From assembly GCF_030733265.1 (NCBI RefSeq), contig NZ_JASHJI010000001.1, positions 372,001 to 436,000 of the forward strand: 64,000 nucleotides of DNA. The letters run 5' to 3'. Below are positions 47,091 to 56,706 of the stretch, piece after piece (the first letter of the stretch is position 1; every line of letters begins with the position of its first letter). Source of the stretch: Roseibium sp. MMSF_3412. GTDB lineage: Bacteria > Pseudomonadota > Alphaproteobacteria > Rhizobiales > Stappiaceae. The position numbers and the translations under genes were made by a program. Below the pieces are notes generated by a model. The model was not told where the DNA came from, made no database searches, and saw only the letters and a program-made list of their open reading frames with translations.

Positions 47091-47570
47091 TCAGTTCAGA
47101 CGCTCTTTCACCTGGTCGATACTCTTTGACAGAATATCGTCGGCAACCTTGTCCTTGACCTTGGACGTCAGGATCTCCTCGGCCGCTGCAACTGCGATGT
47201 CAGCTGCCTTTGCGCGGACTTCGGCAATCGCCTGCGTTTCCGCCTGGGCAATCTTGACCTCGGCGGCCTTGGTGCGCCTGGAGATCATTTCTTCAAGAGC
47301 CTGGTTGGTCTCGACCGTCAGCCTCTCGGCTTCGGCGTTGGCTTCCGCGATGATCGCTTCTGCTTCGCCTTCCGCTTCATGACGCTTGCGCTGGTATTCC
47401 GACAGCAGGGCCTGGGCTTCTTCGCGCATCTTGCGCGCTTCTTCCAGTTCCTTGCGGATGCCGTCAGCACGGTTGTCGAGAGATCCGCCGATCTTGCCCG
47501 GCACCTTGAGATAGATGATCAGGGCGAAGAAGAGGATGAGACCGACGAGGGCCCAAAATGTTGCATCCAT
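47091..47570 (-). CDS. atpF: F0F1 ATP synthase subunit b
   Basis: 159 aa: one N-terminal membrane helix (FWALVGLILFFALIIYL) and then a long charged coiled coil (RKELEEARKMREEAQALLSEYQRKRHEAEGEAEAI). It forms the peripheral stalk with b'. Last gene of the operon, 10 bases after atpF', with the terminator behind. Confidence 0.95.
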   Translation of the reverse strand: MDATFWALVGLILFFALIIYLKVPGKIGGSLDNRADGIRKELEEARKMREEAQALLSEYQRKRHEAEGEAEAIIAEANAEAERLTVETNQALEEMISRRTKAAEVKIAQAETQAIAEVRAKAADIAVAAAEEILTSKVKDKVADDILSKSIDQVKERLN

Positions 47571-47580
47571 AATGGTCTCC

Positions 47581-48132
47581 TCAGTCCATCGCCGACTTCA
47601 GCGCCTTTGTCAGGTCGGTCTTTGTCGGAGCCTTGCCAATCAGCTGCTCGACGAGCGCTGACGTGGTTTCTCCGGCAATGTCTCCGATCTGGGACAAGGC
47701 GTCGGTCTTGATGCCTGCGATCTGTGCTTCGGCAGCCTGCAGCTTTTCGTTCAGCTCTGTTTCCGCTTTTTCGCGGCGAGCTTCCTGTTCCGCCTTCAGC
47801 TTGGCACGCGTGTCATGGGCGATGCTGTGTGCCTTGTTCCGGGCTTCAGCAAGAGCCTGCTCGTAAGCTGCGATCGCCGCATCGGTTTCGTCTTTCAGGC
47901 GGTTTGCCTCTGAAAGATCACCGGCAATCCGGTCCTTCCGATCTTCCAGGATCCCTGCAATCCGCGGCATCGCCACGTTTTTCATGATCCAGTAGAAGAT
48001 GCCGAAGGTGATGGCGAGCCAAAGCAGCTGGGACGCAAACGTGGTCGCGTCGAACGGCGGGAAACCCACACCGTGTTCGGCGGCCGTGTCGACGATCGCT
48101 GTCTGGCTTTCAGTGGTCGTATCGCCTGCCAT
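47581..48132 (-). CDS. atpF2: F0F1 ATP synthase subunit b' (AtpG/AtpF2)
   Basis: 183 aa: a short N-terminal extension, membrane helix at about 31-50 (TFASQLLWLAITFGIFYWIM), then a coiled coil (NRLKDETDAAIAAYEQALAEARNKAHSI). Two unlike b subunits are typical of alphaproteobacteria and photosynthetic bacteria. Between atpE and atpF. Confidence 0.94.
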   Translation of the reverse strand: MAGDTTTESQTAIVDTAAEHGVGFPPFDATTFASQLLWLAITFGIFYWIMKNVAMPRIAGILEDRKDRIAGDLSEANRLKDETDAAIAAYEQALAEARNKAHSIAHDTRAKLKAEQEARREKAETELNEKLQAAEAQIAGIKTDALSQIGDIAGETTSALVEQLIGKAPTKTDLTKALKSAMD

Positions 48133-48214
48133 TTCCTGTCTCCTAAATCCGGCTTGGCGACGCTGTCATAGCGCCGCCACCGGAGTCGCATCTCTTGTCG
48201 CTGCTATCGAGCGA

Positions 48215-48439
48215 TTAAGCGAACAGGATGAGGAAGGCGATCAGAAGGGAGAAGATGCCCAGAGCTTCCGTCACGGCGAAGCCGAAGATCAGGCGGCCGA
48301 ACTGGCCGTCAGCTGCGGACGGGTTGCGCAGAGCGCCGGCGAGGTAGTTACCGAAGATGGTGCCGAGGCCGATGCCCGCACCGCCCATGCCGAGACATGC
48401 GATACCTGCACCGATGTATTTTGCTGCTTCTGCTTCCAT
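48215..48439 (-). CDS. atpE: F0F1 ATP synthase subunit c
   Basis: 74 aa, two-helix hairpin. First helix [25 protein letters not shown], polar loop RNPSAADGQ, second helix [25 protein letters not shown] with the proton-carrying Glu in [16 protein letters not shown] shows GxG-type packing, H+ not Na+ site. The ATG at 48439 has AGGAGC upstream. Confidence 0.97.
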   Translation of the reverse strand: MEAEAAKYIGAGIACLGMGGAGIGLGTIFGNYLAGALRNPSAADGQFGRLIFGFAVTEALGIFSLLIAFLILFA

Positions 48440-48509
48440 GACACGTGCTCCTAGATGTGTTTGCAGATTTCTCACTTTCGGCGCTGAGGCCGTGTGATTT
48501 GGATAACCC

Positions 48510-49259
48510 TTAGTGTGAAGGATGAAGTGCGTCGTTCAGATACATGCAGGTCAGAACGGCGAAGACGTAGGCCTGCAGGAATGCCACCAGGAATTCAAGC
48601 GCCGTGAGGGCGACCGTCATTGCAAGGGGCAGAACCGCGCCGGCAATGCCGACGGCGCCCATGGCACCGAGGCTGACGACGAAGCCGGAAAACACCTTCA
48701 AGGTGATGTGACCGGCAAGCATGTTCGCGAACAGACGAACCGAAAGACTGATCGGGCGCGACAGGAACGAGATCACCTCGATCATCGTCACCAGCGGGAT
48801 CAGTGCACCCGGCACGCCGCTCGGGACGAACAGTTTGAGGAAACTCATGCCGTTGCGCATGAAGCCGTAGATGATGACCGTGAGGATCACCAGCATCGCC
48901 AGGGCAAACGTGACGATGATGTGGCTGGTTACGGTGAAGAAATACGGGAACATCCCGAAGAGGTTGGCAACCAGAACGAACATGAACAGGGAGAAAACAA
49001 GCGGGAAAAACCGCATCCCGTCCGTCCCCGTCGCATCTCGCAACGTCCCGGCTATGAACTCGTACATCATTTCCGACACCGACTGCACACGGCTCGGCAC
49101 AAGGCCCCGGCCGCTGGTCGAGAAAAGCAGAAATGCAGAGGTCGCCGCCACGGTCAGCACCATGAACAGGGAAGAGTTGGTAAATGAAAAATCCATGCCT
49201 CCGACTTCAATCGGAAAAATCTTCTGGATCTGGAACTGTGAGATCGGATCGTTCGCCAC
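48510..49259 (-). CDS. atpB: F0F1 ATP synthase subunit a
   Basis: 249 aa, five to six membrane helices. [18 protein letters not shown] holds the essential Arg, and [29 protein letters not shown] is the conserved C-terminal helix. Forms the proton half-channels next to the c ring. Second gene of the operon. Confidence 0.96.
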   Translation of the reverse strand: MANDPISQFQIQKIFPIEVGGMDFSFTNSSLFMVLTVAATSAFLLFSTSGRGLVPSRVQSVSEMMYEFIAGTLRDATGTDGMRFFPLVFSLFMFVLVANLFGMFPYFFTVTSHIIVTFALAMLVILTVIIYGFMRNGMSFLKLFVPSGVPGALIPLVTMIEVISFLSRPISLSVRLFANMLAGHITLKVFSGFVVSLGAMGAVGIAGAVLPLAMTVALTALEFLVAFLQAYVFAVLTCMYLNDALHPSH

Positions 49260-49313
49260 CGGCCAGCCTTCTTCGCTCGTTCACAATCACTGCGCCCTCA
49301 GGCGCGACAAATT

Positions 49314-49688
49314 CTATTGAGATCCGTCTTTGTCGCGGCGAATTCCGACCTGCGGCTGCTCGACCACACCGGCCGACCGCAACACGTTCAGAACCCCCGC
49401 CGCAAATCCCAGCAGCAGGAAAATGATGAGCCCAAAGGGCGCCGTTCCCAGCCACTGATCGGCAACCCAACCGATGCCCGCCCCGACCAGCACACCCGCG
49501 ATGAATTCCGAAGACAGTTTCATCGCCTGGGCATATCCGGCGGAATTGCTTTCAGACTTTTTCGCCGCCTTTTCCTCGACAGCGCGCTGGTCCTCAAGCT
49601 TCCGGTTCAGCTGGGCCCGCCGTTCCGACAGACCCGCTTGCGAAACATCGCCGTTCCGATCTTTATTTTGGTCGTTTTCCGAAGACAT
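49314..49688 (-). CDS. atpI: AtpI/AtpZ-type ATP synthase assembly protein
   Basis: 124 aa: a charged N-terminal half with a coiled coil (RRAQLNRKLEDQRAVEEKAAKK) and two membrane helices (about 60-78 and 85-108: FIAGVLVGAGIGWVADQWLGTAPFGLIIFLLLGFAAGVLNVLR). Family members aid c-ring assembly or Mg2+ uptake. The ATG at 49688 has AAGGAAC upstream. First gene of the operon. Confidence 0.9.
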   Translation of the reverse strand: MSSENDQNKDRNGDVSQAGLSERRAQLNRKLEDQRAVEEKAAKKSESNSAGYAQAMKLSSEFIAGVLVGAGIGWVADQWLGTAPFGLIIFLLLGFAAGVLNVLRSAGVVEQPQVGIRRDKDGSQ

Positions 49689-49754
49689 GTTCCTTTGTCC
49701 CCAGTGCCCCGACATGTCAGATCAAACAACAGGAGTGCCCCGTAAGCCGCGCGC

Positions 49755-49783
49755 ACCATAGTCGGCACCTCATGCCGTGTCAA
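49755..49783 (-). promoter_or_regulatory. sigma-70 promoter of the F0 operon
   Basis: On the minus strand TTGACA (49783-49778), 17 bases, TATGGT (49760-49755), with an AT-rich stretch further upstream (49792-49835) like an UP element. Start near 49748, about 60 bases before atpI. Confidence 0.65.
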
Positions 49784-49899
49784 GGAGACTTGATTAATAT
49801 TTATCTTATTGAAAAATATAGTCTTTTTCGCCTTGAAGGAATTTTACAAGACCTAAGTTGTACGCCTGCTCCCAAGTGACGCAGGTCTGGAGGCCAAGG

Positions 49900-52800
49900 T
49901 CAGCCCGTTTCGCGGAATCGTTCAGCGGTCTCAAGGTCGACGGAGACGAGTTGCGAAACGCCCCGTTCGGCCATGGTCACGCCGAACAGACGGTTCATCC
50001 GCGCCATCGTGATCGGATTGTGCGTGATCACGACGAAGCGGGTTTCCGTGCTGGCGGACATCTCGTCCAGCAAGTCGCAATAGCGCTCGACATTCGCGTC
50101 ATCCAAGGGGGCGTCGACCTCGTCCAGAACGCAGATCGGGGCCGGGTTGGTCAGGAAGACGGCGAAGATCAGGGACATGGCGGTCAGCGCCTGTTCGCCG
50201 CCCGACAACAGCGTCATTGTCTGGGGCTTCTTGCCGGGCGGTCTTGCGATGATTTCCAGCCCCGCGTCCAGCGGATCATCGGAATCGACAAGCTGCAGTT
50301 CCGCCGTTCCGCCACCGAACAGGTGGGTGAACAGGCGCTGGAAGTGTCCGTTGACCACCTCGAAGGATGCCAACAGGCGCTCGCGCGCTTCGCGGTTAAG
50401 GTTTGAAATACCCGTGCGCAAACGCCGGATCGCCTCGATCAGATCGTCCCGCTCGGACGTCAGGGTGGTTTTCTGTTCGTCGACTTCCTTGAGCTCTTCT
50501 TCCGCCCGAAGGTTCACGCCGCCCAGGCGTTCGCGTTCCGCCTTGAGCCGCTCCAGCTTGCGCTCCACGCCTGCCGGATCGGGCAGTGGCGCATTGTCCT
50601 TCAAGCCGGCAATCTCGGGAAGTGCGGCAACGGCGACCTCAAGATCCTCATCGATCCGGCGCTCCAGCACGGCCTTGCGGTCCCTGGCCGCCTCAAAGCG
50701 TTCCTCGGCGCGAATCTTCTGCTCACGCGCGCCCGCCATCGCCTCCATCGCGGCCTTTGCCGCGCGGTCGACGTCGGCCAGGTCGAGTTCCGCCTGCTGC
50801 AGTTGGTCGTCCCTGGCCCTCTTTTCGTCTTCGGCCTTCGCAATTGCCGAAAAGAGATCCCGGCGCTTGATTTCAATGTCTTCGGGTGCCTCGACGAGTT
50901 CAGCGCGTTCTTCCTCGGCCTCCTCGCGGCGTTCTGTCAGGACCGTAACCTGCCGGGCAGCGTTCTGAGCGCGCGTCTTCCAGCCGTCATATTCGCGTTT
51001 GATGGCTTCAAGCCGCCGGTCACGCATCTGCTGCTCGCGGGCAAGCCCCTCAGACACCGCACGCGCTTCGGCATGTGCACCGCGCGCGGACGCGACGTCC
51101 GCCTGCAACTCGGAGATCCGGTCCTGAAAGTCGGTGCTTTGAGGCGTTCCGGCGAGTTGCTCTTCCGCCTCCGCCGCCTCTTCACGCGCAAGTTCCGCCT
51201 CCTCGCCCAACCGCTCCGAACGCTCCTGTGCCGCTGCCCGTTTCGCGGTCAGCTGCGCGGCAGAGCGTTCGGCAAGCACCAGCACTTCGCGGACCGATGC
51301 CGTCTTGCGCTGCGCATCCCTGACCTTGCCGCGGGCCGCCTGTTCGGTTTCGGCACGCACGCGAACATCGCCAGCCGCCTGTTCCAGTTCCTGTTGCCGG
51401 TCCTCAAGCGATCGGCGCGCTGTCTCGATTTCGTCGGCCAGCTCCACAAGACGATTTTTCTGCGAAAGCCGCTGCGCGGCGGGAGTCGGTGCATTCGCGG
51501 CAACAACGAACCCGTCCCAGCGCCAGAGATCGCCTTCCACGGACACCAGTCTTTGCCCCGGTTTCAATTGTTCGCGGAGCGCCGGTCCGTCGCCCTGCGC
51601 GACGATGCCGGTCTGGCGCAGTCGGCGGGTCAGTTCTTCCGGTGCGATCACCACCTCGGCCAATGCGCGCACGCCTTCCGGCAGATCCGCATCCAGATCG
51701 TGCCCAAGCGCCGACCCCCATTTCACCGGCGCGCTGCCGCTCAAGGAGGCATCGAGGTCTTCGCCGAGGGCAGCACCGAGCGCGGTCTCGAACCCCTGTT
51801 CCACCTGAATTTTCTCAACGACAGGTGTGAAGTCCTGGTCGGTGTGCGCATTCAGCACCTGGTCCAGCGTCCGGGCCTCTGTTTCAAGTCCCTGCAGCAG
51901 CCGCTGCGCCTCGCTCAGAGGAGCTCTCGCGGCTTGTTCCCTTTCCCGCGCTTCGCGGGTCGCGGTCTCCGCGGTCTCGACGGTCGCTTCCGCCTCCATC
52001 AGCGCTTCTTCGGCCAGCTCCAACTCTTCCCGGCTTTCAGAGATCCGGTCATGGCCAGCCATCTCGAGATCAATTACTTCCAGCGCGGTTCGCGCATCCT
52101 GCACCTGTGCCAGGAGGCGGTCTGCGCGCTGGCGGCTTTCGGCAACCGCGCGTTCCAGCTGGCGCCGCTCTGCGCTCGCCCGGGCCTCGGCCGCGGTCAG
52201 GTCGGAAAGCCGTGTTTCCAGATCGCGGACGATCTCGCCTGCTTCTGAAACCTTCTCGCCGGCGGCCTCCGTGCGCTCCTGCACGAGTTCGTTTTCTTCA
52301 AGAAGCTCTGCACGTTCTTCGGACAGACGCTCCAGCACCTCGTCGTTTTCGGAGACCATCGACTGTTCGCGGCGAATGTCGTCAGCCAGTTGCACAAGAC
52401 GCCGCTCCAGATCCTGAAGCCGTTCCTTCACGCGGCGCTCTTCGGCATCCAGTTCGTTGCGCGCGATGACAAGCCGTTGCAGCGCCGCGGCGGACTTGGC
52501 GGACTCGTCTCGAAGCTCGGGAAGTTTATGGGCCGCAATCGCCTGTACGCGTGCGCTTTCGGCCTGCAGCGCGGTTGCCTCGTTGACCTGCTTCTGCGCC
52601 TCGGAAAACTGGACTTCCGCCGAGGTCAGCGCATCGCGCGATTCGATCCAGCGGATATAGAGAATGGACGCTTCCGCGGCGCGGATTTCAGAAGACAGGT
52701 TCCGGTATCTGCTTGCCTGGCGCGACTGGCGCTTCAGACTGTCCAGCTGGCCATCGATCTGGACCAGGACATCTTCAAGGCGCTCAAGGTTCTGTTCGGC

Positions 52801-53358
52801 GGCCCTGAGGCGGATTTCCGCCTCGTGGCGGCGTGAATGAAGACCGGAGATGCCAGCCGCTTCTTCCAGGATCTGACGCCGTGCCGTCGGTTTGGCGGCG
52901 ATCAGTTCCCCGATCTGGCCCTGGCGCACCATCGCCGGCGAACGCGCACCGGTCGAGGCATCGGCAAACAGGAGCTGCACATCGCGGGCGCGCACGTCCT
53001 TGGCGTTGATCTTGTAGTTGGACCCCTGCTCCCGCTCGATGCGCCTGCTGACTTCAAGCTGGTCGGCATCGTTGAATGCGGCAGGGGCTGTCCGGTCCGT
53101 GTTTTCAAGGAAAAGCGCGACTTCGGCGGTGTTGCGCGCCGGGCGATTGAGGCTGCCGGAAAAGATGACGTCGTCCATGCCGGACGCGCGCATGTTCTTG
53201 TAGGAGTTTTCGCCCATGACCCAGCGCAGGGCTTCAACGAGATTGGACTTGCCGCAACCATTCGGCCCAACGACGCCGGTCAGGCCATCGCCGATGATGA
53301 ATTCCATCGGCTCAACGAAGGACTTGAAGCCCACCACGCGGAGTTTGGAGAACCTCAT
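49900..53358 (-). CDS. smc: SMC, chromosome segregation ATPase
   Basis: 1152 aa. Walker A GPNGCGKS at 31-38 in the N-terminal head; DASTGARSPAMVRQGQIGELI is the usual Q-loop region; coiled coil about 165-500; hinge about 505-650 (EKIQVEQGFETALGAALGEDLDAS); second coiled coil; C-terminal head with LSGGEQALTAMSLIFAVF (signature) and CVLDEVDAPLDDANV (Walker B). Organises and helps segregate the chromosome with ScpA/B. It is downstream of the DsbA-family gene on the same strand. Confidence 0.97.
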   Translation of the reverse strand: MRFSKLRVVGFKSFVEPMEFIIGDGLTGVVGPNGCGKSNLVEALRWVMGENSYKNMRASGMDDVIFSGSLNRPARNTAEVALFLENTDRTAPAAFNDADQLEVSRRIEREQGSNYKINAKDVRARDVQLLFADASTGARSPAMVRQGQIGELIAAKPTARRQILEEAAGISGLHSRRHEAEIRLRAAEQNLERLEDVLVQIDGQLDSLKRQSRQASRYRNLSSEIRAAEASILYIRWIESRDALTSAEVQFSEAQKQVNEATALQAESARVQAIAAHKLPELRDESAKSAAALQRLVIARNELDAEERRVKERLQDLERRLVQLADDIRREQSMVSENDEVLERLSEERAELLEENELVQERTEAAGEKVSEAGEIVRDLETRLSDLTAAEARASAERRQLERAVAESRQRADRLLAQVQDARTALEVIDLEMAGHDRISESREELELAEEALMEAEATVETAETATREAREREQAARAPLSEAQRLLQGLETEARTLDQVLNAHTDQDFTPVVEKIQVEQGFETALGAALGEDLDASLSGSAPVKWGSALGHDLDADLPEGVRALAEVVIAPEELTRRLRQTGIVAQGDGPALREQLKPGQRLVSVEGDLWRWDGFVVAANAPTPAAQRLSQKNRLVELADEIETARRSLEDRQQELEQAAGDVRVRAETEQAARGKVRDAQRKTASVREVLVLAERSAAQLTAKRAAAQERSERLGEEAELAREEAAEAEEQLAGTPQSTDFQDRISELQADVASARGAHAEARAVSEGLAREQQMRDRRLEAIKREYDGWKTRAQNAARQVTVLTERREEAEEERAELVEAPEDIEIKRRDLFSAIAKAEDEKRARDDQLQQAELDLADVDRAAKAAMEAMAGAREQKIRAEERFEAARDRKAVLERRIDEDLEVAVAALPEIAGLKDNAPLPDPAGVERKLERLKAERERLGGVNLRAEEELKEVDEQKTTLTSERDDLIEAIRRLRTGISNLNREARERLLASFEVVNGHFQRLFTHLFGGGTAELQLVDSDDPLDAGLEIIARPPGKKPQTMTLLSGGEQALTAMSLIFAVFLTNPAPICVLDEVDAPLDDANVERYCDLLDEMSASTETRFVVITHNPITMARMNRLFGVTMAERGVSQLVSVDLETAERFRETG

Positions 53359-53445
53359 GAGCGCTCACCCCGGAATGAAGCGAGCGCCGCCGGAAGGACA
53401 GGCTTTTCGGCACAGGTACCGGTGCCCGGCGAAGAACCCGCCGGT

Positions 53446-54081
53446 TCAGAGCTCTGCGTCGATGAGTGCTCCCATCTGGTCAATCGACATTGCTCCCGGG
53501 TGCCGCGCACCGTTGATGAAGAATGTCGGCGTTGAACTCACCCCGAATTCATTCGCCGCACGGTCTCTCACTGCATTAACTGCGTCAAGAAGACCCTGGT
53601 TTGTCAAGCATTCCTCGAAGGACTCCTGTGTAAATCCGATCTGTTTGGAAAAGTCGAGGAGCGAATTGTACGGATTGTCCGTAAATGCCCATGCGCGCTG
53701 GTTTTCGAACATGGTATCCACAATTTCAAAATACTTCTCCGCAGGCGCGCAGCGGGCCAGCATGAATGCGGCCGCGGAGACCGGATCCAGCGGGAATTCG
53801 CGGAAAATGAAGCGCACCTTGCCGGTGTCGACATATTGCTCCTTCAGCGGCTTCCAGGTGTTCTTGTGGAAGTTTGCACAGTGACTGCAGGTCATCGAGG
53901 CATATTCCACCACAGTGACCGGCGCATTCTCCTCACCCAGGATCTTGTCTCCGAGCGGGCCGGGTACAAGCAGATCGTCCATGTCGACGGATTGAGCGAA
54001 AGCCGGGAAACTTGCTGCAACACCGAGTGCTGCGCTCGCCAAGGCCGTGGTCTTGAGAAACTGTCTGCGGGTCTGGGTCAC
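53446..54081 (-). CDS. DsbA-family thiol oxidoreductase with Tat-like signal
   Basis: A 211-aa periplasmic protein. The N-terminus has RRQFLKTTALASAALGVAASFPAFA, a Tat-type signal. The active site C-S-H-C is Cys65-Cys68 in EYASMTCSHCANFHKNTW; the cis-proline loop is GVSSTPTFFINGA. It belongs to the thioredoxin_4/DsbA group that introduces disulfides. It lies between the DciA-like gene and smc, an order I associate with Rhizobiales. Confidence 0.92.
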   Translation of the reverse strand: MTQTRRQFLKTTALASAALGVAASFPAFAQSVDMDDLLVPGPLGDKILGEENAPVTVVEYASMTCSHCANFHKNTWKPLKEQYVDTGKVRFIFREFPLDPVSAAAFMLARCAPAEKYFEIVDTMFENQRAWAFTDNPYNSLLDFSKQIGFTQESFEECLTNQGLLDAVNAVRDRAANEFGVSSTPTFFINGARHPGAMSIDQMGALIDAEL

Positions 54082-54272
54082 GAGGTCGTCCTGTCACTTG
54101 TTAAACGCGCAGCACCTCATGGTGCCGGTTCTGTCGCTTCATTTGCCCCTTGAGGCAGCCGTCGTCAACAAGGCTTATCAAATGTGGCAGGAGAGAGGAC
54201 AGCACAAAGCGGCGTTTCACGATGATGTTATTGTCTTGTTATCGGCCCCTGGCGCCCTTGCAGGCACAGACC

Positions 54273-54800
54273 TCAAGCCGCCTCGTCATCATGTTTGGCG
54301 ATCACCTGAGCCCCGAGCTTTTTCAAGGCCTCGCGCAGGCGTGCGTTGTGAACACCTTCCAGCTGCCGATCGAGCTTCTTTTCTTCCTTGTCGGTCAGCG
54401 ACCGCAACTGCTTTCGCTCAGTCGCCGTTTTCATCTTAACGGGCTTTTGCAGGATCTTGATACGGCCAATGGCCGCCCAGCCGTAGAAGGTGTTGATGCG
54501 CTCGATGACCTGGGCGCTCTCGTGGGACAAGAGCAGCGCCGTCGCCCCGTCCGTGTGAACCACAAGTGTCGCCGGCTGCGGCGGTGTCTCGGGATCGGTC
54601 AGTTCCGGCTGACGCGGCCAGACCAGCTTGTCCGGCTGAACGCGGGCACCATAGCGTTCTCCGACGATGTCTGCCCAGGCTGCGACGATGTCGACGGAAG
54701 CAAAGCCGCGCTTGCGGCACGCAGGCGTCATCGCCTTGCCGACAAGATCAGCAAGCAGCTTTGCCTCGGGAGGCTTGCGATGTGCATTTGCCTTCGTCAC
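54273..54800 (-). CDS. DciA-like DUF721 protein
   Basis: 175 aa. The DUF721 domain spans about 15-110 (LADLVGKAMTPACRKRGFASVDIVAAWADIVGERYG, then ATLVVHTDGATALLLSHESAQVIERINTFYGWAAIGRIKI). A charged C-terminal tail follows (KMKTATERKQLRSLTDKEEKKLDRQLEG). DciA loads the replicative helicase DnaB in bacteria lacking DnaC; the link is by family only. Divergent from mutY. Confidence 0.85.
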   Translation of the reverse strand: MTKANAHRKPPEAKLLADLVGKAMTPACRKRGFASVDIVAAWADIVGERYGARVQPDKLVWPRQPELTDPETPPQPATLVVHTDGATALLLSHESAQVIERINTFYGWAAIGRIKILQKPVKMKTATERKQLRSLTDKEEKKLDRQLEGVHNARLREALKKLGAQVIAKHDDEAA

Positions 54801-55006
54801 GGTGTTGACCTACTTCCTCAACCGGCAACCCGGCCGGACCCATCTTGCCGCGGATCGCAGATTGAGGTGTTGTGTCTCAATACAATACGACAAAAAGACG
54901 ACGAATACTTAATGGTCATCCTGACATCCATCAAATCTTCCCAAGTTGTCCCCAGGCTTTCCAGAGGGCTTTCGGGGATTTCACTGACGAGTACGGCACC
55001 AACCTC

Positions 55007-56074
55007 ATGACAAATGCTTCGCTCAGTCAATCATTGCTCAACTGGTACGACCGGCATGCGCGGCGTCTGCCGTGGCGCGTGCCTCCGGGCAACAGAAAGC
55101 TCGGTGAAGTTCCAGACCCCTACAGGATATGGCTGTCAGAAGTGATGCTGCAACAAACCACCGTTGCGGCGGTGAAGGAATACTTCGAGAAATTCACGAG
55201 GACTTGGCCGCGCGTCGAGGATCTGGCCGCTGCCAACGAAGAAGACGTCATGAAGGCCTGGGCCGGTCTCGGCTATTATTCACGTGCCCGCAACCTGAAA
55301 AAATGCGCAGAAACGATCGCGCGTGAGCACGCGGGCCGGTTCCCCGAAGATGAAGACACCCTGCTCACCCTGCCAGGTGTCGGACCCTACACGGCAGCGG
55401 CCATTGCGACGATTGCCTTCGACCGGCATGCCGCCGTTGTCGACGGCAATGTCGAGCGTGTGCTGTCCCGGTTGAGGCAGATCGAAACGCCCCTGCCTGC
55501 CGCGAAAGCGGATATCAAGCGGGAAATGGCGCAGCTCACACCGCAGGAGCGACCCGGCGATTTCGCGCAGGCGGTCATGGATCTCGGTGCAACGATCTGT
55601 ACCCCGAAACGCCCGGCCTGCGGCCTGTGCCCCTGGATGACGGACTGCCGCGTTCAGAATTCCGGCCTCGCCGAAACGCTGCCACGCAAGGCGCCCAAAA
55701 AGGAAAAGCCGACCCGTTTCGGTGCCGCCTTCGTCGCCGTCGACGGTTCAAGCGGATCGGTTCTGCTCCGGCGCCGTGCGCCAAAGGGGTTGCTCGGCGG
55801 CATGACCGAGGTCCCCGGCACGGACTGGTCGGAGACCTTCGATGTCTCCAAAGCCATTGGAGCCGCCCCCTTCCTGGATGACTGGCAGATCTGCACTGGC
55901 GAGGTGAAACACACGTTCACGCACTTTCATCTGCGGCTGCAGGTGTTGCGCGCCGATACGTCGAGGGATGCCGCCAAGAGCCTTGACGGTGCCTGGTGGT
56001 CACCCAGGAACCGTCTGCAGGACGAAGCCTTGCCCACGGTCATGCGAAAAGTCCTGGCGCTGGCACTCGGCTGA
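55007..56074 (+). CDS. mutY: MutY, A/G-specific adenine glycosylase
   Basis: 355 aa. LLNWYDRHARRLPWR, VMLQQTTVAAVKEYFEKF, the helix-hairpin-helix LPGVGPYTAAAIATIAF with the catalytic Asp in AVVDGNVERVLSR, and the [4Fe-4S] cysteines CTPKRPACGLCPWMTDC. The C-terminal Nudix-like 8-oxoG domain runs from about 225 (VLLRRRAPKGLLGGMTEVPG, VKHTFTHFHLRL). Removes A opposite 8-oxoG. The ATG at 55007 lacks a strong ribosome site; an earlier start is possible. Confidence 0.95.
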   Translation: MTNASLSQSLLNWYDRHARRLPWRVPPGNRKLGEVPDPYRIWLSEVMLQQTTVAAVKEYFEKFTRTWPRVEDLAAANEEDVMKAWAGLGYYSRARNLKKCAETIAREHAGRFPEDEDTLLTLPGVGPYTAAAIATIAFDRHAAVVDGNVERVLSRLRQIETPLPAAKADIKREMAQLTPQERPGDFAQAVMDLGATICTPKRPACGLCPWMTDCRVQNSGLAETLPRKAPKKEKPTRFGAAFVAVDGSSGSVLLRRRAPKGLLGGMTEVPGTDWSETFDVSKAIGAAPFLDDWQICTGEVKHTFTHFHLRLQVLRADTSRDAAKSLDGAWWSPRNRLQDEALPTVMRKVLALALG

Positions 56075-56096
56075 CACCTCATGGCCGGCAGGATGG

Positions 56097-56474
56097 TCAG
56101 ATGATTTCGCCGACATCGATCCGGTTGCCGTCGGGATCTGCGAAAACAAAGGCGCGCAGACCGTAATCCTTGTCCTGCAGGCGCTTGATGATGCGCAGTC
56201 CGTGCTGCTGACACTTGCCGTAGGTTTGCGCCGCATCGGAGACCAGCATGTGGGCCACGTTGAACGTCGCCGCCTTGTGCGATTTCTGCAGGGTGAGATG
56301 CAATTCGGCATCATCCTTCGTCAGGATCATGAACCCGACCGGATCCCCGTTTTCAAACACCTTCCTGAAGCCGAATACCTCCCGGTAGATCCGGTAGGAC
56401 TCATCAATATCGCTGACGGGCAGCATCGGAGCGATCCGGCCGAGCTTCACGCTATTCGTTGTTTCGGAGGACAT
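56097..56474 (-). CDS. VOC superfamily (glyoxalase/bleomycin resistance-like) protein
   Basis: A 125-aa single VOC domain: IAPMLPVSDIDESYRIYREVFGFRKVFENGDPVGFMILTKDDAELHL, ending LRAFVFADPDGNRIDVGEI with the usual C-terminal metal Glu. AGAGGAAG precedes the ATG at 56474. Enzyme or binding function is not deducible. Convergent with mutY. Confidence 0.85.
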   Translation of the reverse strand: MSSETTNSVKLGRIAPMLPVSDIDESYRIYREVFGFRKVFENGDPVGFMILTKDDAELHLTLQKSHKAATFNVAHMLVSDAAQTYGKCQQHGLRIIKRLQDKDYGLRAFVFADPDGNRIDVGEII

Positions 56475-56706
56475 GGGCTTCCTCTTGTTCAGTTGCGTGC
56501 GGCTCAAAGAACCCGGGCGGTGCCGAATTCCAGGGCCGGTCAACGCAGTTCAGGGCGGTGCCTGACGCGAGGATAGCAAAGCGGGGCAGCTTTTCCAAAG
56601 TCAGATCCGAACACGGGAACGGGACGCGCGAAGGTCTGCATCAAGCGTGGTCGCCACTCCGCAAAGATGGTATGAATTTACATCTATAGTGCGAAGGAAT
56701 TTCGTT